The notes: generated from the letters alone by a model not told the origin. DNA of 64,000 bases from an uncultured Eubacteriales bacterium (GCA_934445035.1 CAKSDI010000004.1:1-64000), one strand, 5' to 3'. Counted from the stretch's first letter, positions 1 through 6,675 are shown. Numbers and translations: made by a program.

Positions 1-110
1 CATAGCATAAGCTAGTAAGGTCCCCGGTAGACTACCGGGTTGATAGGCCGCAGGTGTAAGCGCAGTGATGCGTGTGCTAGGCGGTACTAATAGACCGAGG
101 GCTTGACCTA
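1..110 (+). rRNA. 23S ribosomal RNA, 3' end (partial)
   Basis: The first ~110 bases match the conserved 3' end of bacterial 23S rRNA, including the closing segment GGCGGTACTAATAGACCGAG and GGGCTTGACC. The gene begins outside the window. The exact 3' end is estimated to within a few bases. No 5S rRNA is recognisable in the 200 bases that follow, which go straight to a terminator. Confidence 0.93.
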
Positions 111-169
111 CTTTTCGTTCCTCCATTACTTGTTCAGTTTTCAGGGTGTGAATAAAATAACGAGATCTT

Positions 170-203
170 AAGCACTTCACAGATTTTGTGAGGTGCTTTT
201 TTT
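170..203 (+). terminator. Terminator of the rRNA operon
   Basis: AAGCACTTCACA pairs with TGTGAGGTGCTT (one G-T pair), followed by a run of seven T. It closes the rRNA transcript. Confidence 0.85.
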
Positions 204-346
204 AGCATTTTTTATAGATTTCGGTTAAAAAAATATACTTTTTTTAGTTTGTTCATAATTTTTAATTGAATTTTTAATAAATAAATGGTACTATAAAGAC
301 ATAATCCGAACAAAATCGGATGAATTTTAATAAAAAAGGTGATTTT

Positions 347-1495
347 ATGAACAGATTTATTCTTAATGAAACCTCTTATCACGGCTCGGGAGCCGTAAAT
401 GCCGTTGTTGACGAAATTAAAAACCGCGGCTTTAAAAAAGCTTTCGTTGCAAGCGATCCGGGACTTGTAAAGTTCGGCGTAAGCGCTAAAGTTACAGATC
501 TGCTTGATAAGGCTTCTATTCCTTACACCTTATATTCAGATATCAAAGCTAACCCGACTATTGAAAATGTGCAGAACGGTGTTAAAGCTTTCAAGGAAAG
601 CGGAGCTGACTGTATAGTTGCAATCGGCGGCGGATCTTCGATGGATACCTCAAAAGCTATCGGAATTATCGTTACTAACCCTGAATTTTCCGATGTTCGC
701 TCTCTTGAGGGCGTCGCACCGACCAAAAATCCCTGCGTTCCGATAATCGCCGTTCCGACTACTGCGGGTACTGCCGCTGAAGTTACTATCAACTATGTTA
801 TAACCGATACCGAGAAAAAGCGTAAATTCGTTTGCGTTGACGCGCACGATATCCCGGTCGTAGCAGTTGTTGACCCCGATATGATGAATTCTATGCCGGC
901 AGCGCTCACCGCCGCAACAGGTATGGACGCGCTCACCCACGCAATCGAGGGCTATATCACTAAAGGCGCTTGGGAGCTTTCAGATATGTTCCATATCAAG
1001 GCTATCGAGATTATCGCAAGAAGCTTAAGAGGCGCTGTTAAGAATGAAAAAGAGGGCAGAGAGGGTATGGCTCTCGGTCAGTATGTAGCAGGAATGGGAT
1101 TTTCTAATGTCGGCCTCGGCGTAGATCACTCTATGGCTCACACTCTTTCGGCTTATTATGATACTCCGCACGGTAAAGCCTGCGCAATTCTTTTGCCGAC
1201 CGTTATGGCTTACAACGCCGAGTACACCGGAACGAAATACCGTGACATCGCTAAGGCTATGGGCGTTGAGGGCACGGAAAATATGACTCAGGAAGAGTAC
1301 AGAAAAGCCGCTGTTGACGCGGTAAGAAAGCTTTCCGAGGATGTCGGAATTCCGACGACTCTTAAAGGCATAGTTAAAGAAGAGGATATCGATAATCTGG
1401 CAAAAGACGCTTATGCAGACGCCTGCCGCCCCGGAAACCCGAGAGAAACTTCCGTGGAAGATATCAAAGAGCTTTATCGCAGCTTGCTTAAGTAA
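347..1495 (+). CDS. fucO: Iron-dependent alcohol dehydrogenase, lactaldehyde reductase (FucO) type
   Basis: Predicted cytosolic NAD(H)-linked group III alcohol dehydrogenase of 382 residues. The FucO branch reduces L-lactaldehyde to 1,2-propanediol in fucose/rhamnose fermentation. The dinucleotide motif GGGSSMD is at residues 94-100. The four metal ligands fall at D194, H198, H261 and H275, each exactly two positions before the E. coli FucO ligands as I remember them, and long stretches (VPTTAGTAAEVTINYVITD split over two blocks, MALGQYVAGMGFSNVGLG) look FucO-like. ATG 347 is chosen because AAAGGTG (335-341) precedes it; an upstream in-frame ATG at 320 has no such site. No fucose genes are adjacent, so the physiological substrate is inferred. 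It stands alone between two terminators. Confidence 0.85.
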   Translation: MNRFILNETSYHGSGAVNAVVDEIKNRGFKKAFVASDPGLVKFGVSAKVTDLLDKASIPYTLYSDIKANPTIENVQNGVKAFKESGADCIVAIGGGSSMDTSKAIGIIVTNPEFSDVRSLEGVAPTKNPCVPIIAVPTTAGTAAEVTINYVITDTEKKRKFVCVDAHDIPVVAVVDPDMMNSMPAALTAATGMDALTHAIEGYITKGAWELSDMFHIKAIEIIARSLRGAVKNEKEGREGMALGQYVAGMGFSNVGLGVDHSMAHTLSAYYDTPHGKACAILLPTVMAYNAEYTGTKYRDIAKAMGVEGTENMTQEEYRKAAVDAVRKLSEDVGIPTTLKGIVKEEDIDNLAKDAYADACRPGNPRETSVEDIKELYRSLLK

Positions 1496-1505
1496 TTGTT
1501 TTTTC

Positions 1506-1541
1506 GGTGCTTTTACTTTTTAAGTAAAAGCACCTTTTTTT
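1506..1541 (+). terminator. Terminator after the FucO-like gene
   Basis: GGTGCTTTTACTT pairs with AAGTAAAAGCACC around a short T loop, followed by T7. Confidence 0.9.
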
Positions 1542-1592
1542 ACATATATAGGGCTCTTTTCGGGAATTATAATTCCTGAAAGGGTGATTTAT

Positions 1593-2132
1593 GTGAATAA
1601 ATATAAGGGAACTAAAACCGAACAAAACCTCCGCGACGCTTTTTCCGCCGAAAGCGAGGCAAGAAATAAGTATTATTTCTTCAGCGCCGCCGCTAAAAAA
1701 GACGGCTATGAGCAGATCGCGGAAATATTCAGAATTACCGCCGAAAACGAAAAGGAACACGCCGAAATTTGGTTTAAAGAGCTGGGCGGAATGGGCTCAA
1801 ATACCGAAAAAAATCTCGAAAGCGCCGCTAAGGGCGAGCATTTCGAGTGGAGCGATATGTATGAAAGCTACGCCGCCGACGCCGAGGAAGAGGGATTTAC
1901 CGCGCTTGCCGAAAAATTCCGTATGATCGGCGCTATCGAAAAAGAACACGAGCAGAGATACAGAAAGCTTATTAAAAATATGAAAAACGGCGAGGTCTTT
2001 GAAAGAGGCAGTATTAAGATATGGGAATGCCGCAACTGCGGCCATATCGCCGTGGCAACTTCCGCACCGAAGGTCTGCCCCGTTTGTGGTAAAAAACAGG
2101 CATATTTTGAAATCAAAGCTAAAAATTATTAA
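1593..2132 (+). CDS. rbr: Rubrerythrin
   Basis: Non-haem diiron peroxidase (179 residues) that reduces hydrogen peroxide in the cytosol of anaerobes, receiving electrons through its own rubredoxin domain. The ferritin-like four-helix part spans about residues 1-135, with likely iron ligands E20, E53, H56, E97 and the E116..H119 pair. The C-terminal rubredoxin-like domain has CxxC pairs at C146/C149 and C162/C165. Start GTG 1593 is chosen over in-frame GTG 1584 because GAAAGGG (1578-1584) is correctly spaced for it and it gives the usual NKYKGTKTE N-terminus. It is monocistronic, with its own terminator. It fits a strict anaerobe's oxidative-stress defence. Confidence 0.95.
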   Translation: MNKYKGTKTEQNLRDAFSAESEARNKYYFFSAAAKKDGYEQIAEIFRITAENEKEHAEIWFKELGGMGSNTEKNLESAAKGEHFEWSDMYESYAADAEEEGFTALAEKFRMIGAIEKEHEQRYRKLIKNMKNGEVFERGSIKIWECRNCGHIAVATSAPKVCPVCGKKQAYFEIKAKNY

Positions 2133-2139
2133 AGTAAAA

Positions 2140-2180
2140 CGCAGTCAAAACAAGAAATTTGCTTTGACTGCGTAATAATT
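2140..2180. terminator. Bidirectional terminator
   Basis: CGCAGTCAAA pairs with TTTGACTGCG. T-rich tracts on the right serve the rubrerythrin gene, and A-rich sequence on the left serves the convergent SLOG gene. Confidence 0.8.
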
Positions 2181-2516
2181 TTATTTTTTTATAAATATTT
2201 TGACTTCTTTTCCGCGCTTTTTGCACTGATCTATCACATATTTTGTACCGTGCGACTCGCCGTCCCAAAAAGCCAGCACTAAATCCGCATAGTCTATTAT
2301 CTGTATGTTTCTCTTCAGCGGAGCGCCCCTGCCGTAAAGATCATATTCGGGAAGAAATTCTTTAAGCTTTAAATTATTCTCAAAAGCAAAATTCCTCGCG
2401 CAGGTATCTATTCCCCTCGCTCCTCCCGATACTATTTCAGTGACTTCGCCCGGCAGATAATCTTTCAAATTTCGCACGGAAAGGTTTCTTGAACCAATGA
2501 CTGCTACTTTGATAAT
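2181..2516 (-). CDS. SLOG-family protein (DUF2493-like), probable non-standard start
   Basis: A Rossmann-like nucleotide-binding protein of about 110 residues, resembling DUF2493/YspA of the SLOG superfamily: KVAVIGSRN at the N-terminus, SGGARGIDTCA loop near residues 37-47, then the RGAPLKRNIQIID and ADLVLAFWDGESHGTKYVI blocks. SLOG domains are thought to bind nucleotides or related ligands; the role of this subfamily is unknown. Start choice is unusual: AGGAGG (2526-2521) is followed by TTTT and then ATT ATC AAA, with no ATG/GTG/TTG near it. The only upstream in-frame standard codon, TTG 2576, is itself the -35 box of a consensus promoter and so cannot be translated from that promoter. An ATT (2516) or ATC (2513) start is therefore inferred. 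Confidence 0.8.
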   Translation of the reverse strand: MIKVAVIGSRNLSVRNLKDYLPGEVTEIVSGGARGIDTCARNFAFENNLKLKEFLPEYDLYGRGAPLKRNIQIIDYADLVLAFWDGESHGTKYVIDQCKKRGKEVKIFIKK

Positions 2517-2547
2517 AAAACCTCCTAAAATTAACTCTTTTGAGTTT

Positions 2548-2576
2548 ATTTTAACGCGCAAAATCCCTTTTGTCAA
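2548..2576 (-). promoter_or_regulatory. Promoter of the SLOG gene
   Basis: TTGACA (2576-2571), 17-bp spacer, TAAAAT (2553-2548). The start of transcription would be near 2541, about 15 bases before the AGGAGG ribosome site. Confidence 0.8.
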
Positions 2577-2652
2577 CTCATTTGGGGTAAGCTTTTTAAC
2601 TCATTATAGTTAGAATTAAAATAGAGCAATACAAACCTTGTGAGGTGAAGCA

Positions 2653-2895
2653 ATGAATATAGGCGAGGCTGTAAGACTTCGGATTCTTGAACTTTGCGCC
2701 AAACAGGGAATTTCAATAAATAAACTTTGCAATATAAGCGGTGTGACGCAGTCCACCGTAAATAATATTATGAGCGGAAGAAATAACAGTACCACCGTTT
2801 CCACGATCAAAAAGCTTTGCGACGGTCTTGAGATAACCGTGACCGAATTTTTTGAGGCGGATGTTTTTAATAACCTCGAACAGGAAATAAAATAA
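2653..2895 (+). CDS. Small XRE-type helix-turn-helix regulator
   Basis: An 80-residue DNA-binding protein made of one Cro/C1-type domain: LCAKQGISINKLCNISGVTQSTVNNIMSGR covers helices 1-4, with the recognition helix at about residues 33-42, and the C-terminal part ITVTEFFEA is typical of XRE proteins. AGGTGAAG precedes the ATG. It lacks the YILGLPDLPYPKR tail found in five other XRE proteins of this window. It is followed by its own terminator. The target is unknown; autoregulation is usual for such proteins. Confidence 0.85.
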   Translation: MNIGEAVRLRILELCAKQGISINKLCNISGVTQSTVNNIMSGRNNSTTVSTIKKLCDGLEITVTEFFEADVFNNLEQEIK

Positions 2896-2903
2896 ATTTT
2901 TAT

Positions 2904-2936
2904 GCGGCTTTCCCGAAAAAGGAAAGCCGCTTTTGA
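2904..2936. terminator. Terminator hairpin after the XRE gene
   Basis: GCGGCTTTCC pairs with GGAAAGCCGC around a GAAAAA-type loop, followed by TTTT. The reverse strand has A/T-rich flanks too, so it may also stop the leftward transcript from the promoter at 3022-2993. Confidence 0.75.
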
Positions 2937-2981
2937 ATACAAAAGATATTTTAGAATATAATATAATTTGTATTCAAAATT
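2931..2981. repeat. 13-bp inverted repeat in the intergenic leader
   Basis: TTTTGAATACAAA (from 2931) and TTTGTATTCAAAA (ending about 2980) are perfect inverted copies about 25 bases apart, between two regulator genes and inside the leftward transcript predicted from the 3022-2993 promoter. Confidence 0.65.
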
Positions 2982-2992
2982 ATTACTACATA

Positions 2993-3022
2993 ATTATAAT
3001 ATATTAAAAATACATTTGTCAA
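2993..3022 (-). promoter_or_regulatory. Divergent leftward promoter
   Basis: On the minus strand TTGACA (3022-3017), 18-bp spacer, TATAAT (2998-2993). Both boxes are consensus, yet no minus-strand gene follows; the transcript would pass through the 13-bp inverted repeat and end at the 2930-2904 hairpin. Confidence 0.65.
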
Positions 3023-3051
3023 GTTAAAATAGAAAAAAGGTGGGTGACGGT

Positions 3052-3252
3052 ATGGAAAATATTATTAAAATCACAAAAAAGAGCGGCCGCAGAGGAGAAG
3101 ACGGCTGTAAAGTTGTATCTGTAAGAATGAAAGAAGAGCTTTTAGAGCGCATTGATGAAATTTCGGCAAAAACCAACCGATCACGCAATGAGCTTATAAA
3201 TCTTCTCCTTAATTCGGCTGTCGAGATAGTCAAGATAGAAGACGAACAATAA
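3052..3252 (+). CDS. Ribbon-helix-helix (CopG/Arc-like) regulator
   Basis: 66-residue protein. The central part KVVSVRMKEELLERIDEISAK followed by TNRSRNELINLLLNSAVE (about residues 16-55) is a classic ribbon-helix-helix fold, where the VVSVRM strand would contact DNA as a dimer. Start ATG 3052 follows AAAAGGTGG; an earlier in-frame GTG (3040) overlaps that site. It lies 21 bases before a tailed XRE gene, suggesting co-transcription. RHH proteins often serve as antitoxins or plasmid-type repressors, but no toxin is next to it. Confidence 0.8.
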   Translation: MENIIKITKKSGRRGEDGCKVVSVRMKEELLERIDEISAKTNRSRNELINLLLNSAVEIVKIEDEQ

Positions 3253-3273
3253 TTTAACTTCCGGGTGAAGAAA

Positions 3274-3492
3274 ATGGATTTTGTTGATAGACTGACGGCA
3301 TTAAGAACGGATAGAGATATAAAGCAAGCTGAAATTGCCGAGGTCCTTAATTGTAAGCAATCGGCGGTTTCAAAATATGAGTTGAGAAAAAACTGTTATT
3401 CTGTTAATGACATTATAAAACTTTGTAAATATTATAATGTTTCTGCAGATTATATTTTAGGCTTGCCTGATTTACCGTATCCGAAAAGGTGA
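3274..3492 (+). CDS. Tiny XRE regulator with conserved YILGLPDLPYPKR tail (copy 1)
   Basis: About 72 residues. One Cro/C1-type domain: LTALRTDRDIKQAEIAEVLNCKQ.. with recognition helix around CKQSAVSKYE, then the tail YNVSADYILGLPDLPYPKR that ends the protein. The tail, and its DNA, is shared with the genes at 3624, 14122, 14484 and 14841, while the recognition helices differ. Start taken at ATG 3274 (GGTGAAG just upstream); GTG 3265 is the alternative. It probably shares a transcript with the RHH gene before it. No effector domain: most likely a pure repressor. Confidence 0.8.
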   Translation: MDFVDRLTALRTDRDIKQAEIAEVLNCKQSAVSKYELRKNCYSVNDIIKLCKYYNVSADYILGLPDLPYPKR

Positions 3493-3507
3493 GAAGTGAC
3501 AATCTGT

Positions 3508-3535
3508 GCCTCCCTCGACAGAGGGAGGCTTTTTA
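3508..3535. terminator. GCCTCCCTC palindrome / terminator
   Basis: GCCTCCCTC-GACA-GAGGGAGGC followed by T5. It ends the XRE copy 1 transcript, and on the other strand it is the first structure met by the leftward promoter at 3573-3545. It belongs to the interspersed GGCTCCCTC..GAGGGAGCC repeat family seen elsewhere in the window. Confidence 0.8.
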
Positions 3536-3544
3536 TCTTAATCT

Positions 3545-3595
3545 ATTATATATCACTTCTGAACTGTTGTCAACAGTTAATTTATGAACTATGAT
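3545..3595. promoter_or_regulatory. Back-to-back promoters over a perfect palindromic operator
   Basis: Leftward promoter: TTGACA (3573-3568), 17-bp spacer, TATAAT (3550-3545). Rightward promoter for XRE copy 2: TTGTCA (3567-3572), 17-bp spacer, TATGAT (3590-3595). The two -35 boxes overlap inside AACTGTTGTCAACAGTT (3562-3578), a perfect 17-bp palindrome and the obvious binding site for the XRE product of 3624. One dimer there would shut both promoters. The leftward transcript has no gene on its strand and soon meets the 3529-3508 palindrome. Confidence 0.75.
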
Positions 3596-3623
3596 AAACT
3601 TTTTTAAAAACCAATGAAGGGAT

Positions 3624-3851
3624 TTGAAAAAGTTGGGTTACGCACAAATATTAAGAGATTTAAGAGAAGATAAAGACCTTTATCAAAAAGATATTGCAGA
3701 AATTCTTAAAACAACGCAAAGTTATTATTCACAATATGAAAATGGTAAAAGAGCTTTACCGATAGAACACTTAATAACTCTTTGCAAATTTTATAATGTT
3801 TCGGCTGATTATATTTTAGGCTTGCCTGATCTGCCATATCCGAAAAGATAA
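3624..3851 (+). CDS. Tiny XRE regulator with conserved tail (copy 2)
   Basis: 75 residues if it starts at TTG 3624, 72 if at TTG 3633; GAAGGGA (3616-3622) lies rather close to the first and far from the second, so the start is uncertain. Cro/C1-type domain (ILRDLREDKDLYQKDIAEILKT..) with recognition region TTQSYYSQYENGK, then FYNVSADYILGLPDLPYPKR. Its divergent promoter carries a private palindrome, AACTGTTGTCAACAGTT, pointing to autorepression. The 3' flank (TAAGAACAAACCGAGGCGCCC) resembles the flank of the copy at 14841, showing the cassettes share sequence beyond the gene. A secA fragment follows directly. Confidence 0.82.
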   Translation: MKKLGYAQILRDLREDKDLYQKDIAEILKTTQSYYSQYENGKRALPIEHLITLCKFYNVSADYILGLPDLPYPKR

Positions 3852-3890
3852 GAACAAACCGAGGCGCCCGACTTTGAGGGAGCCGACTGA

Positions 3891-4013
3891 GTGAAAGAGA
3901 AACGGGCGCTCCGACAAGGTTCAGGGGGTAAAGGCACTGTAAGCAAAAATGCGCCCTGTTTCTGCGGCTCGGGTAAAAAGTATAAGCGCTGCTGCGGAAA
4001 AGGTTTGGAATAA
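3891..4013 (+). pseudogene. Orphan copy of the secA 3' end (SEC-C zinc motif)
   Basis: From about 3918 the DNA closely matches the last ~95 bases of the secA gene at 15372-18095, including the stop codon and the next few bases (GGAATAAAATT). Reading frame: GKGTVSKNAP then [18 protein letters not shown], versus [18 protein letters not shown] in SecA, so the zinc-binding Cys pattern is kept with P changed to F. An open frame of 40 codons starts at GTG 3891, but the upstream half is palindromic-repeat sequence and no good ribosome site is visible. Probably a copied gene fragment; a small expressed SEC-C peptide cannot be excluded. Confidence 0.85.
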
Positions 4014-4067
4014 AATTGACTTTTTCGTTGTTTTAGGCTATAATAAAATTACAAGGAGAGATAACCA

Positions 4068-4334
4068 TTGCCTGAATTATGCAGATTTTATAATATTATT
4101 ATTAAAATGATTTATAATGATGACGGACAGCACCATAAGCCGCATTTTCATGTTTATTATAATGAATTCGAAGCTTCTGTGGGAATTGACGGAGAACTTA
4201 TTGCAGGTGCTTTACCGAAAAAACAGCTAAAATTAGTTCAGGCTTGGGCTGTTATTCACGAAGATGAATTATATGCCGCTTGGAATAACGCGGTAAGAGA
4301 ATTACCTTTCGGAAAGATAGAGCCTTTGAAATAA
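4068..4334 (+). CDS. DUF4160 protein, putative toxin-antitoxin-type partner
   Basis: 88 residues. It matches the DUF4160 pattern: an N-terminal RFYNIIIKMIYNDDGQHHKPHFHVYY block, with the DGQHHKPHFH His-rich core near residues 19-28, and a C-terminal AWAVIHEDELYAAWNNA segment. Start TTG 4068 follows AAGGAGAG at proper spacing. It sits 11 bases before a DUF2442 gene; the two families are found together so often that they are regarded as a toxin-antitoxin-like pair, though the biochemical activity is not established. No membrane or signal segment. Confidence 0.85.
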   Translation: MPELCRFYNIIIKMIYNDDGQHHKPHFHVYYNEFEASVGIDGELIAGALPKKQLKLVQAWAVIHEDELYAAWNNAVRELPFGKIEPLK

Positions 4335-4345
4335 GAGGTGTTGAT

Positions 4346-4627
4346 ATGAAAATTCAAAATGATATAGTTTATGCGAAAGATCCTGAGCCGATTTTAAGAG
4401 TAACTGCGGTTAAACCGCTTGACGGGTATAAATTGCATCTTGAATTTAATAACGGAGAAACAAAAATTTTTGATTTTTCTCCGCTAATAAACCGCCCGCT
4501 TTACCAACCTCTGAAAGAAAAAAAGATATTTAATTCTGTTATGCTTGAATTCGGCGTACCGGTGTGGAATAACGGCGATATAGATATCGCCCCCGAATAT
4601 TTGTATCAAAACGGAAGCGTTGCCTGA
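4346..4627 (+). CDS. DUF2442 protein, partner of the DUF4160 gene
   Basis: 93 residues. DUF2442 pattern: VTAVKPLDGYKLHLEFNNGETKIFDFSPL (about residues 20-48) with the PVWNNGDIDIAPEYLY block near the C-terminus. In these pairs DUF2442 is the likely DNA-binding or antitoxin side, an inference from context. GAGGTG precedes ATG 4346, and the 11-base gap to the DUF4160 gene implies one transcript, ended by the hairpin at 4651. Confidence 0.85.
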   Translation: MKIQNDIVYAKDPEPILRVTAVKPLDGYKLHLEFNNGETKIFDFSPLINRPLYQPLKEKKIFNSVMLEFGVPVWNNGDIDIAPEYLYQNGSVA

Positions 4628-4650
4628 AACACAAATTTTATTAATTTAAA

Positions 4651-4686
4651 AAACTGTCGGCTAAAATATTTAGCCGACAGTTTTTT
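4651..4686. terminator. Bidirectional terminator
   Basis: AAACTGTCGGCTAAA pairs with TTTAGCCGACAGTTT, T-rich to the right and A-rich to the left; it separates the convergent DUF2442 and XRE genes. Confidence 0.9.
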
Positions 4687-4693
4687 CTTAATT

Positions 4694-5029
4694 CTAATTT
4701 TCTTTATATTCCTCCGCTTTAAGCAGTAATGAATATAAAATTTCCTGCTCTTTTTCGCTTTTCGAATTTAAAAGATCGTAGCACTTTAAAGGAATTTCGT
4801 TTCGCTTGCCGTTATCCCCTATTTTTTCAAAAAGCTTTTCAAGCGAAACTCCCAAAGCCGAAGATATCTTTTCTATGCTTTCAAGCGTCGCATTTTTCTC
4901 GCCGCGCTCGATCTGCCCGATATATGTCGGGTGGCATTTTGCAAGCTCGGCAAGCTTTTCCTGACTTAACTTATTTTTTATCCTGTAATTTCTTATTCTC
5001 ATTCCGATAATTTTAGATAAATCGCTCAT
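4694..5029 (-). CDS. XRE-family transcriptional regulator
   Basis: 111 residues. Cro/C1-type domain at about residues 7-62: IRNYRIKNKLSQEKLAELAKC with recognition helix HPTYIGQIERGE and the closing ISSALGVSLEKLFE. The C-terminal 45 residues are charged and probably helical (dimerisation). GAGGTGATTTT precedes the ATG. It resembles SinR-like regulators by architecture only. A matching inverted repeat AGTCTATA..TATAGACT (5049-5083) lies just upstream and may be its operator. Divergent from the gene at 5168. Confidence 0.85.
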   Translation of the reverse strand: MSDLSKIIGMRIRNYRIKNKLSQEKLAELAKCHPTYIGQIERGEKNATLESIEKISSALGVSLEKLFEKIGDNGKRNEIPLKCYDLLNSKSEKEQEILYSLLLKAEEYKEN

Positions 5030-5048
5030 AAAATCACCTCTGAGATAA

Positions 5049-5083
5049 AGTCTATAAATATTATATTATTTTTTCTATAGACT
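5049..5083. promoter_or_regulatory. Candidate operator between XRE gene and 5168 gene
   Basis: AGTCTATA (5049-5056) and TATAGACT (5076-5083) are inverted copies 19 bases apart, flanking a TATAAT box on the minus strand (5065-5060). Position in the divergent region makes it a likely XRE binding site. Confidence 0.5.
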
Positions 5084-5167
5084 ATTGATATTTTTATCAC
5101 TTTAATATATACTATAATTATTATTTTTGGTTTTTTAATATTTATAGAATATAAGGGGTGAAATTGG

Positions 5168-5503
5168 TTGTATAAAGAATGTGCGCTTATCGGGGAAAAG
5201 GAATTTATTTTAAGAAAATTCAAAAGAGAAATTTTAAAGCTTGAAAGATCCGGAGTGAAAACATTTTTCACTCCGGCTGTATCTGAATATGAAATAAAAG
5301 CAGCAACCACCGTTATTGATTTAAAATCGAAGAAAAATATAAACCTTATACTCGTATGCCCCAGCAGAGAATTTGTTTCGGAAAGTCAGTCGGAAATCTC
5401 AAAGCGGGCCTATTCCACCGTTTATTTTTCCGATAGGCAGTTTGAGTCATCTTTAAATGATTGCCGCGAATTTTTAAAGCAAAGATGCGGACTTATTTTA
5501 TGA
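5168..5503 (+). CDS. Short SLOG/YpsA-like (DUF1273-like) protein, tentative
   Basis: 111 residues, start TTG 5168 after AAGGGGTG. The line CALIGEKEFILRKF.. at the N-terminus, INLILVCPS in the middle and EISKRAYSTVYFSDRQFESSLNDCREFL near the end recall the DUF1273/YpsA branch of the SLOG superfamily, where the last block is usually ADKVIYLS..Y...C..KRN. The protein stops just after that block, where family members continue with a VDNSDLLIAV strand, so it is either a short variant or truncated. No function can be given. Divergent from the XRE gene at 4694. Confidence 0.55.
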   Translation: MYKECALIGEKEFILRKFKREILKLERSGVKTFFTPAVSEYEIKAATTVIDLKSKKNINLILVCPSREFVSESQSEISKRAYSTVYFSDRQFESSLNDCREFLKQRCGLIL

Positions 5504-5505
5504 TC

Positions 5506-6660
5506 TTAATTTAAAATATTATTTATTTCTTTTTCTAAATCAGAGATTTTATCATTGCTTTCGGTATTCAGGTTTGAAAGCGTTTCGTTTAAAGTTACCA
5601 AAGCCGCATTTGCGTATTCTTTTAGCTCCGCCGCACTTTTTGCGGCGGAGTTTGCCTGTTCTTCCCCGCTTTTTGCAAGCTTTATGCAAAGCTCCGATTT
5701 TTGAAGCAGAACTTGCGCATTTAAAGCCTCTTTTGAATTTATCGATTTTAATACCTCGCTGTAGTTATCTTTAGTAAGCTTAATATTTGCTCCGCTTTCT
5801 TCTATGAGCTTTTGAGCTTTAGATAATTCGATTAAAAACTCGCTTTCAAGCTCTTTTCTTAAATCTTCGGCTTTTAAAGCCGAATCAAGCGCAGTTTTTT
5901 CCTGTGATACGGCAAAATCATATAATTCAGTTAAATTATTTTCGCTTTTTTCACCCTCGGTCTTTAAATCTTTTAAATATCCGCTTAAAGCCGCGATCAG
6001 GTTTTCCTTTAAAGCGGTGACCTTTTGCGCGGCGCTTTTCTTTACCCCGTCAAAAGCGCCGTTTACCGACAGCGCTATAAAGCTTATGTCCGCGCAGTCC
6101 TCTTTAATATCCGCCGAGATTGAAAAATCACCGCTTTTATCACCGCCTGTGATAAAAAATCCCGCGGTACCCATTTGACCGCTTATATCAAAAATTTTTG
6201 CGTTTTCCGCTTTTATATTTTCGGTATCCCCTCCGAGGATCAGCGCATAGGCGATAATATCGCCGCCGGATTTGTTTTCTTTTTCTTTGAGTCTGCAGTT
6301 AAGCTTAAGCTTGCCCGGCCCCTCCAATTTATCGATAGGCAGACCCTCGCCGTCAATGCTTGCCTCGAATATAAGACTTACGGGACTTTCTTTTTTATCG
6401 TTTAAAAACTCGGTCTTTGTTCCGCTTTTTTGCATTTTTGGTACAAAAAAGTTTATCTTATCGGTATTTTCGCTTGTATTTAAAAATATCACATTAAAAG
6501 AGCCCGAATTTTCGTTACTTTCTTTTTGCACATTTAATTTTTGATCTGTGCTTTTCAGTTTTGTTTTTTCCGCTCTTTCTTCGCCGCCTGCAAAAGCGCA
6601 CGAAACGGCTGTCAGAGCTACAAACAAAAAAGCAAATATCTTCTTTTTTATAATTCTCAC
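5506..6660 (-). CDS. Secreted coiled-coil protein, unknown function
   Basis: 384 residues. N-terminus MRIIKKKIFAFLFVALTAV followed by SCAFAGG is a signal peptide; C21 might be lipidated but the box AVSC is atypical. The middle (about 50-200) has short beta-type segments; the C-terminal half (about 215-384) is Ala/Glu/Lys/Leu-rich and should form long coiled coils. I do not recognise a family. The start is uncertain: GTG 6660 overlaps the ribosome site AAGGGGTG, and an ATT/ATA codon a few bases later would be better spaced. It lies downstream of the LtaS/MdoB-like gene, with a strong hairpin between them. Confidence 0.65.
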   Translation of the reverse strand: MRIIKKKIFAFLFVALTAVSCAFAGGEERAEKTKLKSTDQKLNVQKESNENSGSFNVIFLNTSENTDKINFFVPKMQKSGTKTEFLNDKKESPVSLIFEASIDGEGLPIDKLEGPGKLKLNCRLKEKENKSGGDIIAYALILGGDTENIKAENAKIFDISGQMGTAGFFITGGDKSGDFSISADIKEDCADISFIALSVNGAFDGVKKSAAQKVTALKENLIAALSGYLKDLKTEGEKSENNLTELYDFAVSQEKTALDSALKAEDLRKELESEFLIELSKAQKLIEESGANIKLTKDNYSEVLKSINSKEALNAQVLLQKSELCIKLAKSGEEQANSAAKSAAELKEYANAALVTLNETLSNLNTESNDKISDLEKEINNILN

Positions 6661-6675
6661 CCCTTATGATAATAT

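Noticed and set aside
320..346. Longer start for the FucO-like protein (ATG 320)
   Set aside because: The good ribosome site AAAGGTG lies after this codon, and FucO-type proteins begin at the MNRFILNET position.
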